64,000 bases of DNA, taken from assembly GCA_032622095.1 (NCBI GenBank), contig CP136063.1:42012106-42076105 (forward strand), in the 5' to 3' direction. The position numbers and the translations under genes are program-made. Below the pieces are notes generated by a model. The model saw nothing but the letters and a program-made list of their open reading frames with translations. It made no database searches and was not told where the DNA came from. Each line of letters begins with the position of its first letter. Position 1 is the stretch's first letter. The stretch is from Siphonodentalium dalli. Its lineage: Eukaryota > Mollusca > Scaphopoda > Gadilida > Siphonodentaliidae. Positions 1 to 12,809 of this stretch are shown in pieces.

Positions 1-2763
1 CAAAATCACTCGTTCTCATCTACATGTCAATATTAACATCCATGACAAATTTCATGATGATCAGACTAACAGTACGACCTGTAGCCTGTGCTAATGGATT
101 GAATTTTGAAATCAAAGATGGCTGCTGGCGGCCATGTTTTTTGTCGAAATGACCCCAAAATGACTCGTTCCCATCTACATGCCATTGTTAACATCCATGA
201 CAAATTTTATAATTATCAGACTAAAGGTACGAACTGTAGCCCGTGCTAAAGGATTTAGTCATACAAAGAGTAAAATCCAAGATGGCTGCTGGCGGCCATG
301 TTTTTCGGCCAAATGACCCTAAAATGACTCGTTCCCATCTACATGTCATTGTTAACATTCATGACAAATTTTATGATGATCAGACTAAAGGTACGACCTG
401 TAGCCCGTGCTAAAGAATTTAGTGATACAAAGAGTAAAATTCAAGATGGCTGCTGGTGGCCATGTTTTTCGCCCGAATGACCCCAAGATGACTCGTTTCC
501 CATCTACATGTCATTGTTAACATTCATGACAAATTTTATGATGATCAGACTAAAGGTATGACCTGTAGCCCGTGCTAAAGAATTTAGTCATACAAAGAGT
601 AAAATCCAAGATGGCTGCTGCCGGCCATGTTTTTTGGCCGAATGACCCCAAAATCACTCGTTCCCTTCTACATGTCAATATTAACATCCATGCCAAATTT
701 CATGATAATCAGACGAACAGTACGACCTGTGGCCCGTGCTAATGAATTAAATTTTGAAATCAAAGATGGCTGCTGGCGGCCATGTTTTTTGTCGGAATGA
801 CCCCAAAATGACTCGTTCCCATCTACATGCCATTGTTAACATCCATGACAAATTTCATGATGATCAGACTAAAGGTACGAACTGTAGCCCGTGCTAAAGC
901 ATTTAGTCATACAAAGAGTAAAATCCAAGATGGCTGCTGGCGGCCATGTTTTTTGGCCGAATGACCCCAAAATGACTCGTTCCCATCTACATGTCATTGT
1001 TAACATCCATGACAAATTTTATGATGATCTGACCAAAGGTACGACCTGAAGCCCGTGCTAAAGGATTTAGTCATGCAAAGAGTAAAATCTAAGATGGCTG
1101 CCGGCGGCCATGTTTTTTGGCCAAATGACCCCAAAATTACTTGTTCCCATCTACATGTCTATATTAACATCCATGACAAATTTCATGACAATAAGACAAA
1201 CGGTACGGCCTGTAGCCCGTGCTAATGGATTGAATTTTGAAATCCAAGATGGCCACTGGCGGCCATGTTTTTTTTCGGAATGACCCCAAAATGACTCGTT
1301 CCCATCTACATGTCAATGTCAACATCCATGACAAATTTCATAATGAAAGTGTCAATGACACTGTAGCTCAACTTGGAAAGGGAATAATTTAATGTATTAC
1401 AGTCAATGGAGCGATTAGGAATGTGGAAAGTTGAATGTCTAATACTAGTTTATAGACATGAAGAGAAAAGTAAAATCCAAGATGGCTGCTGGTGGTCATG
1501 TTTTTGGCCGAATGACCCCAAAATGAGTCGTTCCCATCCACATGTCATCGTTAACATCCATGACAAATTTTATGACGATCAGACTAAAGGTACGACCTGT
1601 AGCCTATGCTAAAGAATTTAGTCATACAAAGAGTAAAATCCAAGATGGCTGCTGGCGGCCATGTTTTTTGGCCGAATGACCCCAAAATGACAAGTTGCCA
1701 TCTACATGTCAATATTAACATTCATGACAAATTTTATGATGATCAGAGTAAATGTACGAGCTGTAGCCCATGCTAAAGAATTTAGTCATACAAAGAGTAA
1801 AATCCAAGATGGCTGCTGGCGGCCATGTTTTTTGGCCGAATGACCCCAAAATTACTCGTTCCCATCTATATGTCAATATTAATATCCATGACAAATTTCA
1901 TGATGATCAGACGAACAGTACGACATGTGGCCTGTGATAATGGATTAAATTTTGAAATCCAAGATGGCCACTGGCGGCCATGTTTTTTACTCAAATGACC
2001 CCAAAACGACTCGTTCCCATCTATATTCCAATTTCAACAGCCATGACAAATTTTATGATGATCAGACTAAAGGTACGACATGTAGCCCGTGCTAAAGGAT
2101 TTAGTCATACAAAGAGTAAAATCAAAGATGGCTGCTGGCGGCCATGTTTTTTGGCCGAATGACCCCAAAACGACTCGTTCCGATCTGCATGTCATTATTA
2201 ACATTCATGACAAATTTTATGATGATCAGACAAAATGTACGACATGTAGCCCGTGCTAAAGGATTTAGTCATACAAAGAGTAAAATCCAAGATGGCTGCT
2301 GGCGACCATGTTTTTTGGCCGAATGACCCCAAAATTACTCGTTCTCATCTACATGTCAATATTAACATCCATGACAAATTTTATGATGATCAGACTAAAG
2401 GTACGACCTGCAGCCCGTGCTAAAGAATTTAGTCATACAAAGAGTAAAATCCAAGATGGCTGCTGGAGGCCATGTTTTTTGGCCGAATAACCCCAAAATT
2501 ACCCGTTCACATCTACATGTCAATATTATCATCCATGACAAATTTCATGATGATCAGACGAACAGTACGACCTGTGGCCCGTGCTAATGGATTAAATTTT
2601 TAAATCCAAGATGGCCGCTGGCGGCCATGTTTTTTGTCCGAGTGACCCCAAAATGACTCGTTCCCATCTACATTCCAATTTCAACAGCCATGACAAATTT
2701 TATGATGATCAGACTAAAGGTACGACCTGTAGCCCGTGCTAAAGGATTTAGTCATACAAAGAG
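1..2763 (+). repeat. 164/155-bp satellite array, block 1
   Basis: About 16 tandem units. Starts of the ATGGCTGCTGGCGGCCATG core fall at 118, 282, 446, 611, 766 and 930, so most units are 164 bp and a second class is 155 bp. The long class joins units through a segment containing TTTAGTCATACAAAGAG; the short class through AAATTTTGAAATC. The classes are interspersed rather than blocked. Each unit carries a short palindromic core (ATGGC...GCCAT) preceded by CAAGATGGC, which resembles a YY1 site; that functional reading is inference. The ~60-codon open frames inside are by-products of the repeat. The block ends exactly where a Helentron-like element starts at 2764. Confidence 0.95.
1345..1465. 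other. non-satellite interruption of the array
   Basis: About 120 bp unrelated to the 164-bp unit replaces the second half of one unit. Satellite sequence breaks after TTTCATAATGA and resumes at GAGAAAAGTAAAATCC. I see no terminal repeats, so it could be a small insertion or a rearrangement junction. The short open frame starting at 1406 spans it and is not a credible gene. Confidence 0.6.
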
Positions 2764-3809
2764 TACGAGAGGCCGATCACGATCGGCAGATGTTAACCCA
2801 TCCCTTGGCGATAAAAATTTAATATGATCGGATAAATGAGAGTTTTGGTGTTCAATTATAGAGTATACTGTTATGTACTATTATAGACAAATGTACATAA
2901 CACAAATTATTGGAATTTATGAGTCACTGGCATTTATATAAGAGAATGCACTGGTACAGAATCTGTAATGCTAAACCGCCACAGCCAGCAAGCCCATGGG
3001 TTAAATGTGTAGGTGTGACCTGAACATGGAATACTTGGGTTAAGAGAGTCCAATTTAAGTTTACAATAATAAAGTGTCCTAGTATACAGATAAGCAACCT
3101 CACCACTGACCCATTAATATCAATTATATAGCAGCACAGATGTCCATGTCTACTGTTAATAGCATGTGATGTTTATTGTTGAATCTTTATTTTAAATTAG
3201 ATGCCATAGCCTTATGTATCAGATTATTTGCACATTGGCATAAGTCCAAAGGCAATTGGTGAATTGGATTTAATGTTGCTCCAAACAGATTTACCAGTAC
3301 ATAACACAAGATTTTGGACCGATTTAATCAAATTTGGTGTGGTGATTCGGGGTACCCTTGGCAGAGTTATAATGGTGTTAGTTTTTCAATTTTTTTTAAC
3401 TTATTTAAAAAAATTAAAGGGACACATTGGAAATCTTTTTATCATAATCATCAATATCTAAATAAAAACAAAAGACAATGTCAATGACATTTTTTTTATT
3501 ATTATTATAAAAGTTAAAAATAAATTAAAAAAAAAAAATCGATTCAATTTTTCAATTTTTTTTCGAAAAAGGGTCATAACTCCTTTAAAATTAATCGGAT
3601 CAAACCCAAATTCGAACTCGATCCGTATTTTGGGCTAATAAACCCATATACAAAATTTGGTTTCGATCGGATAGAAAATGTTTGAGTTATCGCATTACTC
3701 GTAAAGTGTCTACGGACAGACGGACAGACAGACAGACAGACGGACGAACGACGAGTGGTCAATCCGGGCAACGACACTATGTTTACCATACTATGGTATG
3801 GGTAAACAT
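2764..3809 (+). mobile_element. Helentron/pearl-like non-autonomous element, short copy
   Basis: The left end has a palindrome (GCCGATC-AC-GATCGGC). The right end has the run TCATAACTCC, a GACAGACAGACGG microsatellite, the phrase ACGAGTGGTCAATCCGG, and a terminal hairpin GTTTACCATAC...GTATGGGTAAAC. The same two ends bound the 59694-62152 element, whose insertion is proven by an empty site, so this copy can be delimited with fair confidence. The interior is shorter and diverged, with about one ~150-bp core unit (3565-3690). No coding capacity. The palindromic ends, internal tandem repeat and microsatellite are the layout of Helentron/DINE or bivalve 'pearl' elements; that family assignment is from memory. 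Confidence 0.65.
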
Positions 3810-3819
3810 TAAAAAAGGG

Positions 3820-4410
3820 GGGTATACTGTTTAGCACCTGTCCGTCCGTGCGTCCACCCATACGTCCGTCCAATGTCTGTTCATGTCATAACTTGAACAG
3901 TAAAACTTGATCTCAATGAAATTAGATATGGATGTTCACTACTATGAGGACATTAAATAGAGCGTTCCATCGTTTTGTTTGGATTTTCCATTCTAGAGTG
4001 TTTCATCTTTGTTTATCTGGAAATGTTGGCATTTTGGTCTGTCTGGGGTCTGTTCATGTCATAACTTTTTTGAACAGTTGTGCTGCGATCTCAATGAAAA
4101 TTGGTATGGATGTTCACTACTATGAGGACATTAAAAAGAGGGTTCCCTCGTTTTGTTCGAATTTTCCATTCTAGACTTGTACATCTTTGTTTATCTGGAA
4201 ATATTGGCTGTTTGGACCATCCGACATCTGTTTTGAGGTCATAACTTAAACAGTAATGCTCAGATCTCAATGAAATTTTGTATGGATGTTCACCACTGAG
4301 GACATTTAATGGCACATTCAACTGTTTTGTTTTGGTTTTTTGTTTTATAGTTATTCATCTTTGTTTACATGAAAATGCTGATTTTTTGGGTCCATCTGTC
4401 TGAGTATAGC
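3820..4410 (-). repeat. ~172-bp tandem repeat next to a GTCC microsatellite
   Basis: Three diverged units. CTGTTCATGTCATAACTT recurs near 3877 and 4049, with a looser copy near 4225. Each unit contains GATCTCAATGAAA, ATGGATGTTCACTAC and TTCATCTTTGTTTA. The block is preceded by GTCCGTCCGTGCGTCC, so it has the same 'microsatellite plus tandem core' plan as the pearl-like elements, but in the opposite orientation and with an unrelated core. Probably a second mobile family; its ends are not clear. Confidence 0.7.
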
Positions 4411-4951
4411 AATCATAAGTTATAGATATGCCCACATCAGGCGGTATGCGTTAAGAGGGTATGCACCGGACAACAGTCAATCTCTTGTTTTATATGTATG
4501 GATTGGAAATGCCAAGGCCTAAAGAAAAAAATATGTTTGTTTCCGCTAACCCGACCGACCCTAAACTTTTTATTGCCATTGCAAAAAAAAAAATTGGACC
4601 AAACAAACAAACAAAACAAACATTTATTTAAATTAATATATGTTATTTATTTATTCATATTCATTTTTTTTGGGTTAAATTGAGCAAGGTATTCAATCTA
4701 AACAAATGTTTCTGTTTATTTTTTGAGTGAATATATTTTTTCAAAAAAGTAGCGAGATTAGACGGTTGTGGCGTCTAAATAACTACTTGAATGCGTCAAT
4801 ACATCGTTACTAATTGATATCGCAGAAAATACGCAATAATATATTACAACTGAAGTAAAATAGTGGACCGGTCCAGCAACACCCGCTCTGGTCCAGTGAC
4901 AGCCGGTCCGGTCCACATGGCGGTCCACCCCTGGATTGCACCGGTCCAAAG

Positions 4952-6168
4952 TAGTGCTGAAACGGTTGACCTATTTTTGTAGCCGGTTAACCGCGACGTG
5001 CAACCGGATCATAACCGGTTATCCGCTATTTTCAACCTATGACTTTAAACTGATTATTTACACCATAATATGTACCAATATATCAGTATAATTTGATTTA
5101 TTAACTGTATGGCAAACTCGCGTAATGTTTACACAGACATAGCTTCTATTAAACGAATGTAAATCACCAAACACGAACGTCGCAAAGCCACGTGTTGACA
5201 ACTTGGCAGATGACACAGTGAACTAAAACTCAGTTTTTATAAATAGACGTGTCATCTTTGACCTGTTTGTACTGCAGTTGCGACTGCTACCTGACTTGTT
5301 ATCGTTCTCATCTTGGGAAGAATATTGTGTGACCTATATACATGTTCGTACATGCAAATATCAGCAGTGTTTTTTTTATTGCCATTATAGCGTTTGCGGG
5401 ACTGGCCAATTATTAGGTCATGTGACTCAGGTATTCTAACTGCTGGGTGTTCTTTGGCAATTTGAGATTGATAGGATCATGACTGACATCGATAAACACA
5501 ATTATGAAGATTGTGAACTTTATGTAGTTAACAAATGAAAATAAAAAAATCAGCTGAAAACAGTGTTTTCTGTATAAGACAATCAAATGCTGAGAATTTA
5601 TATTCATTAGTAGGATGCAAATAAGTCCGACTGCACGAGAACACCACTTGAGTGATTCGAGTTCATTTGAACTTCATCGACTGAGATTATTCAAACTCAG
5701 TAATGTTAGAAGTATAGACCGAGCGTATGTAAATAGGGTTGGTTCTCAAGAGTTTGCATTCTGCCAATTTCTCTTTGAAATGTGCCCAGGCATCTGATTT
5801 ACTCATATCCATGATACTGCAAGTAGTGAGTCGGAGAGTAGACGTCAAATGATCACGCCGTACGTACTGCAGTGAAAACGATTGTATTGATCTTTGCCGA
5901 TGACCAGGTGGCGTCAGTGCACGTGTTTTACCGGACATCGGAATATCAAAGATGACGTCATGCATCTTTGATGTTTAGCCGCCAATGCCAGACTATGTAA
6001 TCTACCATTCATGGAAGACTTTTGATCTGAAGGACCTGAACACGATAATTTTTATCAGTGGCATTGCATGTGTGTATTACATAGCGGTTAACCGGTTGAT
6101 CGTAGTTCAACCGGTTGCCGACGGTAGCCGGTTGCCAACCGGTTATCCGGATATCCGTTTCAGCACTA
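4952..6168. mobile_element. hAT-like non-autonomous transposon with 8-bp TSD
   Basis: Terminal inverted repeats start TAGTGCTGAAACGG and end with its reverse complement. The copy is flanked by the 8-bp direct repeat GTCCAAAG at 4944-4951 and 6169-6176. An 8-bp duplication with a TIR of the type YAGNGCTGAAACG is the hAT signature. Both ends carry several CCGGTT/AACCGG subterminal motifs, the usual arrangement of hAT transposase-binding sites. The ~1.2-kb interior has no long open frame, so the element is non-autonomous. It sits inside a GGTCCA-rich stretch (4862-4951 and 6177-6195) that may be part of an older repeat. A related end fragment lies at 40100-40190. Confidence 0.88.
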
Positions 6169-6176
6169 GTCCAAAG

Positions 6177-7809
6177 CGGTCCAGTCCACATCACTATACG
6201 ATATGCAGGGCCCAATAGTTATAATTAGTCACTTATTTTCATAGGAAATCAGTTTTATTTGATGAATTCCATAACCACCTGTCCCATGAAACATTCACCG
6301 GTTGAAAACTAGGACCAAAAGGTGAAAAACATGTTCAATATTTTGACATAAAAGCAACACATTTCTAGTGATGAACACATTAACTCAAACAGCACTTGGC
6401 CTATATTTTCGTTTATAATCGGCATTAAATAAATCCTGTCGCTATGATGGAGCTATGGTCATTAATACGGTGAATATGTGTTAAAATGTAACCATACATT
6501 TGGATGACTTTATAAATTTATAAAGTATGTACGGTGTTCAGTAAAATTGGAAATTACGTAATTGGCACTCAATTAACTGGCCAACATATCAATATGGAAA
6601 ACCAAAGTGTGTCTTAACGACAAATTATGTAGAACCCACATACACAGGGATGGATCCAGGGATTTTTTGGGGACACCTGTTTTGGAACCATAATATGCCT
6701 TCACGGCCGTAGGCCCGAGATGGAGGTAGGTGCAGCATTAAAGATCCCGCATAAGAAAATGCACTGGCTTACAAGGTCAAGATAAAGACCAATGTATTAT
6801 CTTATATATGCGAGGCTCCTTAGATGGGAGACTCTCATTTATATAAGAGAATGCATTGGCACAGGATTTTTGCAAAATTTCAAGAAGCCCCAGTCATGAA
6901 GGTGATATAGAGCCTTTATTTGCTTATTAATCAACTATATATTGATGATTTGCATTGCATGTTGTTGAATTATAATAGAATATTTCCTTCAAAATATAGA
7001 AAATTCAGTTTTAATAAAAATTTCCACTTGCAATTTGGGGACATTTAGGCCACCAGGGTTTGGGCACCCAAACCTGTAACAGGTATCAAAAGAGACATGG
7101 ATCCTTCCTTCCCTGCATATACATATGAATTTTCATAGCTGTATCATTCTTAATTATCAAATATAATCTCGTTTTTATATCCATAGATTATGAGACCACA
7201 TGCAGCTAATATATTTCCATCCAGTAATGAATTACACCCAAAATCATATTTAGCTGTCTGCTAAAAGATAATTTTTGTTCATGATCTGATTAACCATACT
7301 CACAAATCAATGAACATGACACAGCTTACTTCTCTGGACTCCAAGCAAAAATTATACCAACTGATACCGTATAGGAAAATCGTAAGCATCCATACTGTAT
7401 GTCATTTGATTGATGACAAAATTGCCGAGTGATGAGTGTTTACCTCATTTTAAAGCATTTTGTTTTCTAACCATGAATTGTATCTGTTAATAACAATACA
7501 AATTGTCAACAGTAACTGAGATTCACAATCACGTTGAACAAATATTTATTTATAAACTACTAGCTGAGGGCATAAGTCATATATGTCAGAAGGAGTGTGA
7601 AACCCCGTTAATCGCTCACGCACAACTAACGCCATTAGCACATCCACCGGGATACCTTTAGTCATCATACCAAATCTGATTGAAATCGATTGTGCTGTCT
7701 GAGATAAAAACGTGAATAAGCATACATGTACATTATATAGACCCTTCTTTTTTCTATGGGAGCATCTGTTTATTTTGGAATCTCAACAAAGGTATTATTC
7801 TACTTTCAG
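6177..7809. other. no gene recognised; old repeat remnants
   Basis: A partial copy of the AATGCATTCTC foldback lies at 6789-6862. Two diverged GGATGGATCC/GGATCCATG segments around 6650 and 7100 could be worn inverted ends of an old element. The rest is AT-rich sequence without convincing coding or repeat structure. Confidence 0.4.
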
Positions 7810-7938
7810 ATGTCATTGCGAGAAGAAATTGCACCGGATATGGATGTGGTGAACACATTCACAAATGTCATGACCATAAACATCCACGAAATTTCAATGA
7901 AACATTTCAGAGTGGACGTTAAAGGCACAATGCTATCT
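7810..7938 (+). CDS. candidate internal exon, unrecognised gene (a)
   Basis: Open through 43 codons between a good acceptor (pyrimidine-rich TTATTCTACTTTCAG) and a consensus donor (GTAAGT), phase 0 on both sides. The peptide begins MSLREEIAPDMDVVNTF and contains the acidic and amphipathic stretch NIHEISMKHFRVDVKG. I do not recognise the family. The next candidate exon that keeps the phase is 9868-9989. Splice sites and composition argue for coding, but without a homologue this remains a prediction. Confidence 0.4.
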
Positions 7939-8397
7939 GTAAGTATCTGCAGGAAGAAATCATTGTTTACCATTACAACTATGAATCAAACACGTGGGAA
8001 GAAATAATTGATTACCACTACAACTAATATGATCATACGTAAAAGTAATTTGCATCTGCTTGTCACTGTTCATTTGATTATCGGATAAAATTTTAGCTTT
8101 AGACGGATTTGATGATAAACCGTAACAGGACAAAAGAAAATCATATACATGTATACCGGGTTTAAATAATCACATACATCTATAACGCAAATGTGGATGT
8201 TCATCCTGCCAGTGTAATATGGGTCTCCACTGTCTTGTCATCAACGCAGTCCTGTCTGCAATTGTTGTCAGACGGATGGACGGACGACTAACCACGACTG
8301 ATGACTATAGCTCCACCGGAGACTTAGTCTCAGTTGAGCTAAAAACTATTATATCAGTATTTGTAAATATCATGAACTGGCTGGAAATTAATCAAAT

Positions 8398-8960
8398 GTT
8401 GCATTATGGCTTAACATTATGGCTTAACATTATGGCTTAACATTATGGCTTAACATTATGGCTTAACATTTAAGTAACGGTTGCATTATGGCTTCACATT
8501 TAAGTAACGGTTGCATTATGGCTTAACATTTAAGTAATGGTTGACATGGCTTAACATTTAAGTAACGGTTGCATTATGGCTTAACATTTAAGTAACAGTT
8601 GCATTATGGCTTAACATTTAAGTAACGGTTGCATTATGGCTTAACATTTAAGTAACGGTTGCATTATGGCTTAACATTTAAGTAACGGTTGCATTATGGC
8701 TTAACATTTAAGTAACGGTTGCATTATGGCTTAACATTTAAGTAACGGTTGCATTATGGCTTAACATTTAAGTAACGGTTGCATTATGGCTTAACATTTA
8801 AGTAACGGTTGCATTATGGCTTAACATTTAAGTAACGGTTGCATTATGGCTTAACATTTAAGTAACGGTTGCATTATGGCTTAACATTTAAGTAACGGTT
8901 GCATTATGGCTTAACATTTAAGTAACGGTTGCATTATGGCTTAACATTTAAGTAACGGTT
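8398..8960 (+). repeat. 30-bp minisatellite grown out of a 13-bp repeat
   Basis: About 17 near-identical copies of a 30-bp unit containing ATGGCTTAACATTTAAGTAA. The first ~65 bp are instead a pure 13-bp repeat (CATTATGGCTTAA, about 5 copies), so both the seed and the expanded unit are visible. Most 30-bp units are identical, which suggests recent expansion. The unit is a multiple of 3 but contains TAA stops in the forward frames, so it is not coding. Confidence 0.97.
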
Positions 8961-9867
8961 GACAAATTTATCATACTCTGAACAAAACGGACTGAAATAT
9001 GGTCATAATATATATATCTTGTACATGTCTATATACATACCTAAAGTATATGAACATGCATATTTTTAAGTATTAATATTAACTTTATATGTATAATATT
9101 TCACAATATAGAGAACTAGTTATTTGTAAAAAAAACTCATGGGTTATCTCATACATTACATTTTGTCTTGTAAAATATCACTATGTTCACTAGCGATCAA
9201 CCTCCATCAGATGAAACTCATTGTGGTGACAAACGACTTCGTCCGTGCTTTGACCTTGAATTGACCATTTTGAAGGTCAGGGTAGCGATTTGACCTGTCG
9301 AAAACACTCCCTCGATAAAATTATCCGTAGCTATCACATTTCATCGAAATCCGTTAATTTTTTAATTTAATTTAATTCTGCCTTTTTAATTAAGAGACAT
9401 GATGGTGCCCGTCCAGTGATGATACCCGTCCCTAAAAGAGGTACGTTTGTGGGTACCTGTTTCAAGGTGAAGATCACCTCTGAGGGAAAGACCCAAGTAC
9501 GTCATGCAACAAGCTCATGTCTGGATACAGTCTTACACGCACACGCCCAAACCCAGACAAAATGATCACATTACACACATACACTCTTTATCGACGACAT
9601 CACTGCGGATACGAACGCTCTTTAACTATCAATGCGATTAACCCCACCGTGCCAACGGCGATAATTTTTGTGACTGGGAGTGTTGCTCTGACGTTCTCAG
9701 AAGCGGTGCGATGCCACTTCATCTGGGATTTTACCCTTAGATAGAAAATTTGGTCTCAATCCTTCCGGCAGTTTTAGAGTTCATCGCGATCACACACACC
9801 GCACAGATCTTCCAAAATATACAATAGATATATATATATATATAAATCATTTTGTTTTATTTGCCAG

Positions 9868-9989
9868 GCTAAAGAATTGGGAAAATCGCAATATCATATA
9901 TTCAAACTATGCGATACAGAGAACGAGGACTCCAAGATAGATGTCATATGGTGGATTCCAAATATCGCGCAAATTCCAATTTACCATCA
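9868..9989 (+). CDS. candidate internal exon, unrecognised gene (b)
   Basis: A 122-nt open stretch between TTTATTTGCCAG and donor GTGAGT, entering in phase 0 (matching the donor at 7938) and leaving in phase 2. The 40 residues include KELGKSQYHIFKLCDTEN and the hydrophobic segment VIWWIPNIAQIPIYH. No family recognised. It sits between a TA microsatellite (about 9829-9844) and a Helentron-like element, so the intron downstream has been filled with repeats. Confidence 0.4.
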
Positions 9990-10046
9990 GTGAGTAGAAT
10001 ATATAATACTAGAAGGTGACCCGACTTCGTCAGGGCTATTGAACGA

Positions 10047-11743
10047 GGAATCATAATCGTTTAATGTTGAATTATAGAGTATACTGTTATGATCTAAAGT
10101 AGTATATGACAAATGTACATAATAACCAGTAATAATACAAATTATTGGAATGTATGAGTCAATATAGAAGGGTTAATATAACATCTAAACTCTAGAGCCT
10201 GTCACCACTACTATAGTGTAAGCAGTTCTATTCATGTTGTTGAAAATTGCCATGTGAGATATCAAAATAATATAATTATTTATTTAATGGAAAAGGTTAA
10301 AAGACATGGAATGGATAAAAGGGGTTAAATCACCTATCTCTGCCCTGTTTGATCCAATGTAGTCCAATCATCCAAGGACTTAGAGAGCTCCATTGGTCTA
10401 GTTAAATAAATTCACATGGCTAAGTTGTGGTTAAAAAGATAGCTAAATCAATTTATCCAATAATTCACTTATCTGTGTCTTATACAGAGCTAACATATGA
10501 GGGCTATAAATAACTCTCAAAGCAATAAACTATATTGTCTTTTATCTTGCTCACAGAGAAGCAGGTATTCATTAATTGTAAGTTACTTGGGTTATAATCT
10601 GGATAATTCTTAGTTTAAAAAGGGCCATATCTCTGGTATAACAAATTGGATCTAACCCATATTCAAACTCGTTCTGTATTTTGAGTTGAGAAACTCACAT
10701 ACCAAATTTGGTTCCTATCAGATGAAAAACGGTTGATTTATCAAAGTACATGTATGTGTGAATTATATGTCAAAGGACCATAACTCCATTAAAAATCCGA
10801 TCAAACCCATATTCGAACTCAATCTGTATGTTGGTCTGAGAAACTCATACACCAAATTTGGTTCCAATCAGATAAAAAATGTTAGAGTTATGGCAGAATT
10901 AATGAATTCTAATTCGAAAAAGGGCCATAACTCCGTAAAAAAAACTCGGATCAAACCCATATTCGAACTCAATCTCTATTTTGGGCCGAGAAACTCACAT
11001 ACCAAATTTGGTTCCGATCAGATAAAAAAAATTGAGTTATGGCAGAATTCATGAATTCTAAGTCGAAAAAGGGCCATAACTCCGCAATAAAAAGTCGGTT
11101 CAAATCCATATTCGAACTCGATCTGTATTTTGGGCCGAGAAACTCACATACCAAATTTGGTTCCATTCAGATAAAAAAATGTTTGAGTTATGGCAGAATG
11201 CGTGAATTCTAAGTCGAAAAAGGGCCATAACTCCACAATAAAAAGTCGGATCAAACCCATATTCGAACTCGATCTGTATTTTGGGCCGTGAAACTCACAT
11301 ACCAAATTTGGTTCCGATCAGATAAAAAAAATTGAGTTATGGCAAAATTCATGAATTCTAAGTCGAAAAAGGGCCATAACTCCGCAATAAAAAGTCGGAT
11401 CAAACCCATATTCGAACTCGATCTGTATTTTGGGCCGAGAAACTCACATACCAAATTTGGTTCCATTCAGATAAAAAATGTTTGAGTTATGGCAGAATGC
11501 GTGAATTCTAAGTCGAAAAAGAGCCATAACTCTGTCAAAAAAAGTCGGATCAAACCCATATTCGAACTCGATCTGTATTTTGGGCTGAAAACCCCATATA
11601 CAAAATTTGGTTTTGATCAGGTAAAAAATGTTTGAGTTATCGCATTACACGTAAAGTGTCTACGGACGGACAGACAGACGGACGGACGGACGGACGCACG
11701 ACGAGTGGTCAATCCGGACAACGACACTATGTTTACCATACAT
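10047..11743 (+). mobile_element. Helentron/pearl-like element, 5'-truncated copy
   Basis: Aligned with 59755-62145 in copy B. It lacks the palindromic left end and stops at CCATACAT, before the right half of the terminal hairpin. The core is six ~150-bp units with GGGCCATAACTCC-type starts near 10780, 10922, 11071, 11222, 11371 and 11520, followed by the GGACGGACAGACGG microsatellite at 11664-11700. The minus-strand open frames here (for example 11251-11466) repeat with the unit and are not genes. The element abuts satellite block 2 directly. Confidence 0.75.
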
Positions 11744-12809
11744 AAAAATCAAAGATGGCTGCAGGCGGCCATGTTTTTTGGCCGAATGACCCCAAAATGA
11801 CTCGTTCCCATCTACATGTCATTATTAACATTCATGACAAATTTTATGTTGATCAGACTAAAGGTACGACCTGCAGCCCGTGCTAAAGAATTTAGTCATA
11901 CAAAGAGTAAAATCCAAGATGGCTGCTGGCGACCATGTTTTTTGGCCGAATGACCCCAAAATTACTCGTTCCCATCTACATGTCATTGTTAATATCCAGG
12001 ACAAATTTTGTGATGATCAGACTAAAGGTACGACCTGCAGCCCGTGCTAAAGAATTTAGTCATACAAAGAGTAAAATCCAAGATGGCTGCTGGCGGCCAT
12101 GATTTTTGGCCGAATGACCCCAAAATTACTCGTTCCCATCTACATGTCATTGTTAACATTCATGATAAATTTTATGATGATCAGACTAAAGGTATGACCT
12201 GTAGCCCGTGCTAAAGAATTTAGTCACACTAAGAGTAAAATCCAAGATGGCTGCTGGCGGCCATGTTTTTTGGCCAAATGACCCCAAAATGACTCGTTCC
12301 CATCTACATGTCAATATTAACATCCATGACAAATTTCATGATGATAAGACGAACAGTACGACCTGTGGGCCGTGCTAATGAATTAAATTTTGAAATCAAA
12401 GATGGCTGCTGGTGGCCATGTTTTTTGTCGGAATGACCCCAAAATGACTCGTTCCCATCTACATGCCATTGTTAACATCCATGACAAATTTTATAATTAT
12501 CAGACTAAAGGTACGAACTGCAGCCCGTGCTAAAGGATTTAGTCATACAAAGAGTAAAATCCAAGATGGCTGCTGGCGGCCATGTTTTTCGGCCGAATGA
12601 CCCCAAAATGACTCGTTCCCATCTACATGTCATTGTTAACATTCATGACAAATTTCATGACAATAAGACGAACAGTACGGCCTGTAGCCCGTGCTAATGG
12701 ATTGAATTTTGAAATCCAAGATGGCCAATGGCAGCCATGTTTTTTTTCCGAATGACCCCAAAATGACTCGTTCCCATCTACATGTCAATGTCAACATCCA
12801 TGACAAATT
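11744..12809 (+). repeat. 164/155-bp satellite array, block 2
   Basis: Six to seven units of the same satellite as block 1, with the same two length classes. It starts in mid-unit immediately after the truncated Helentron-like element (AAAAATCAAAGATGG) and ends in mid-unit at about 12809. No coding potential. Confidence 0.93.

Noticed and set aside
1980-2490. Series of 60-codon ORFs around MFFGRMTPK
   Set aside because: Shadows of the 164-bp satellite unit.
9517-9744. 75-codon ORF starting MSGYSLTRTRPNPDK
   Set aside because: No splice sites or similarity; composition is unremarkable.
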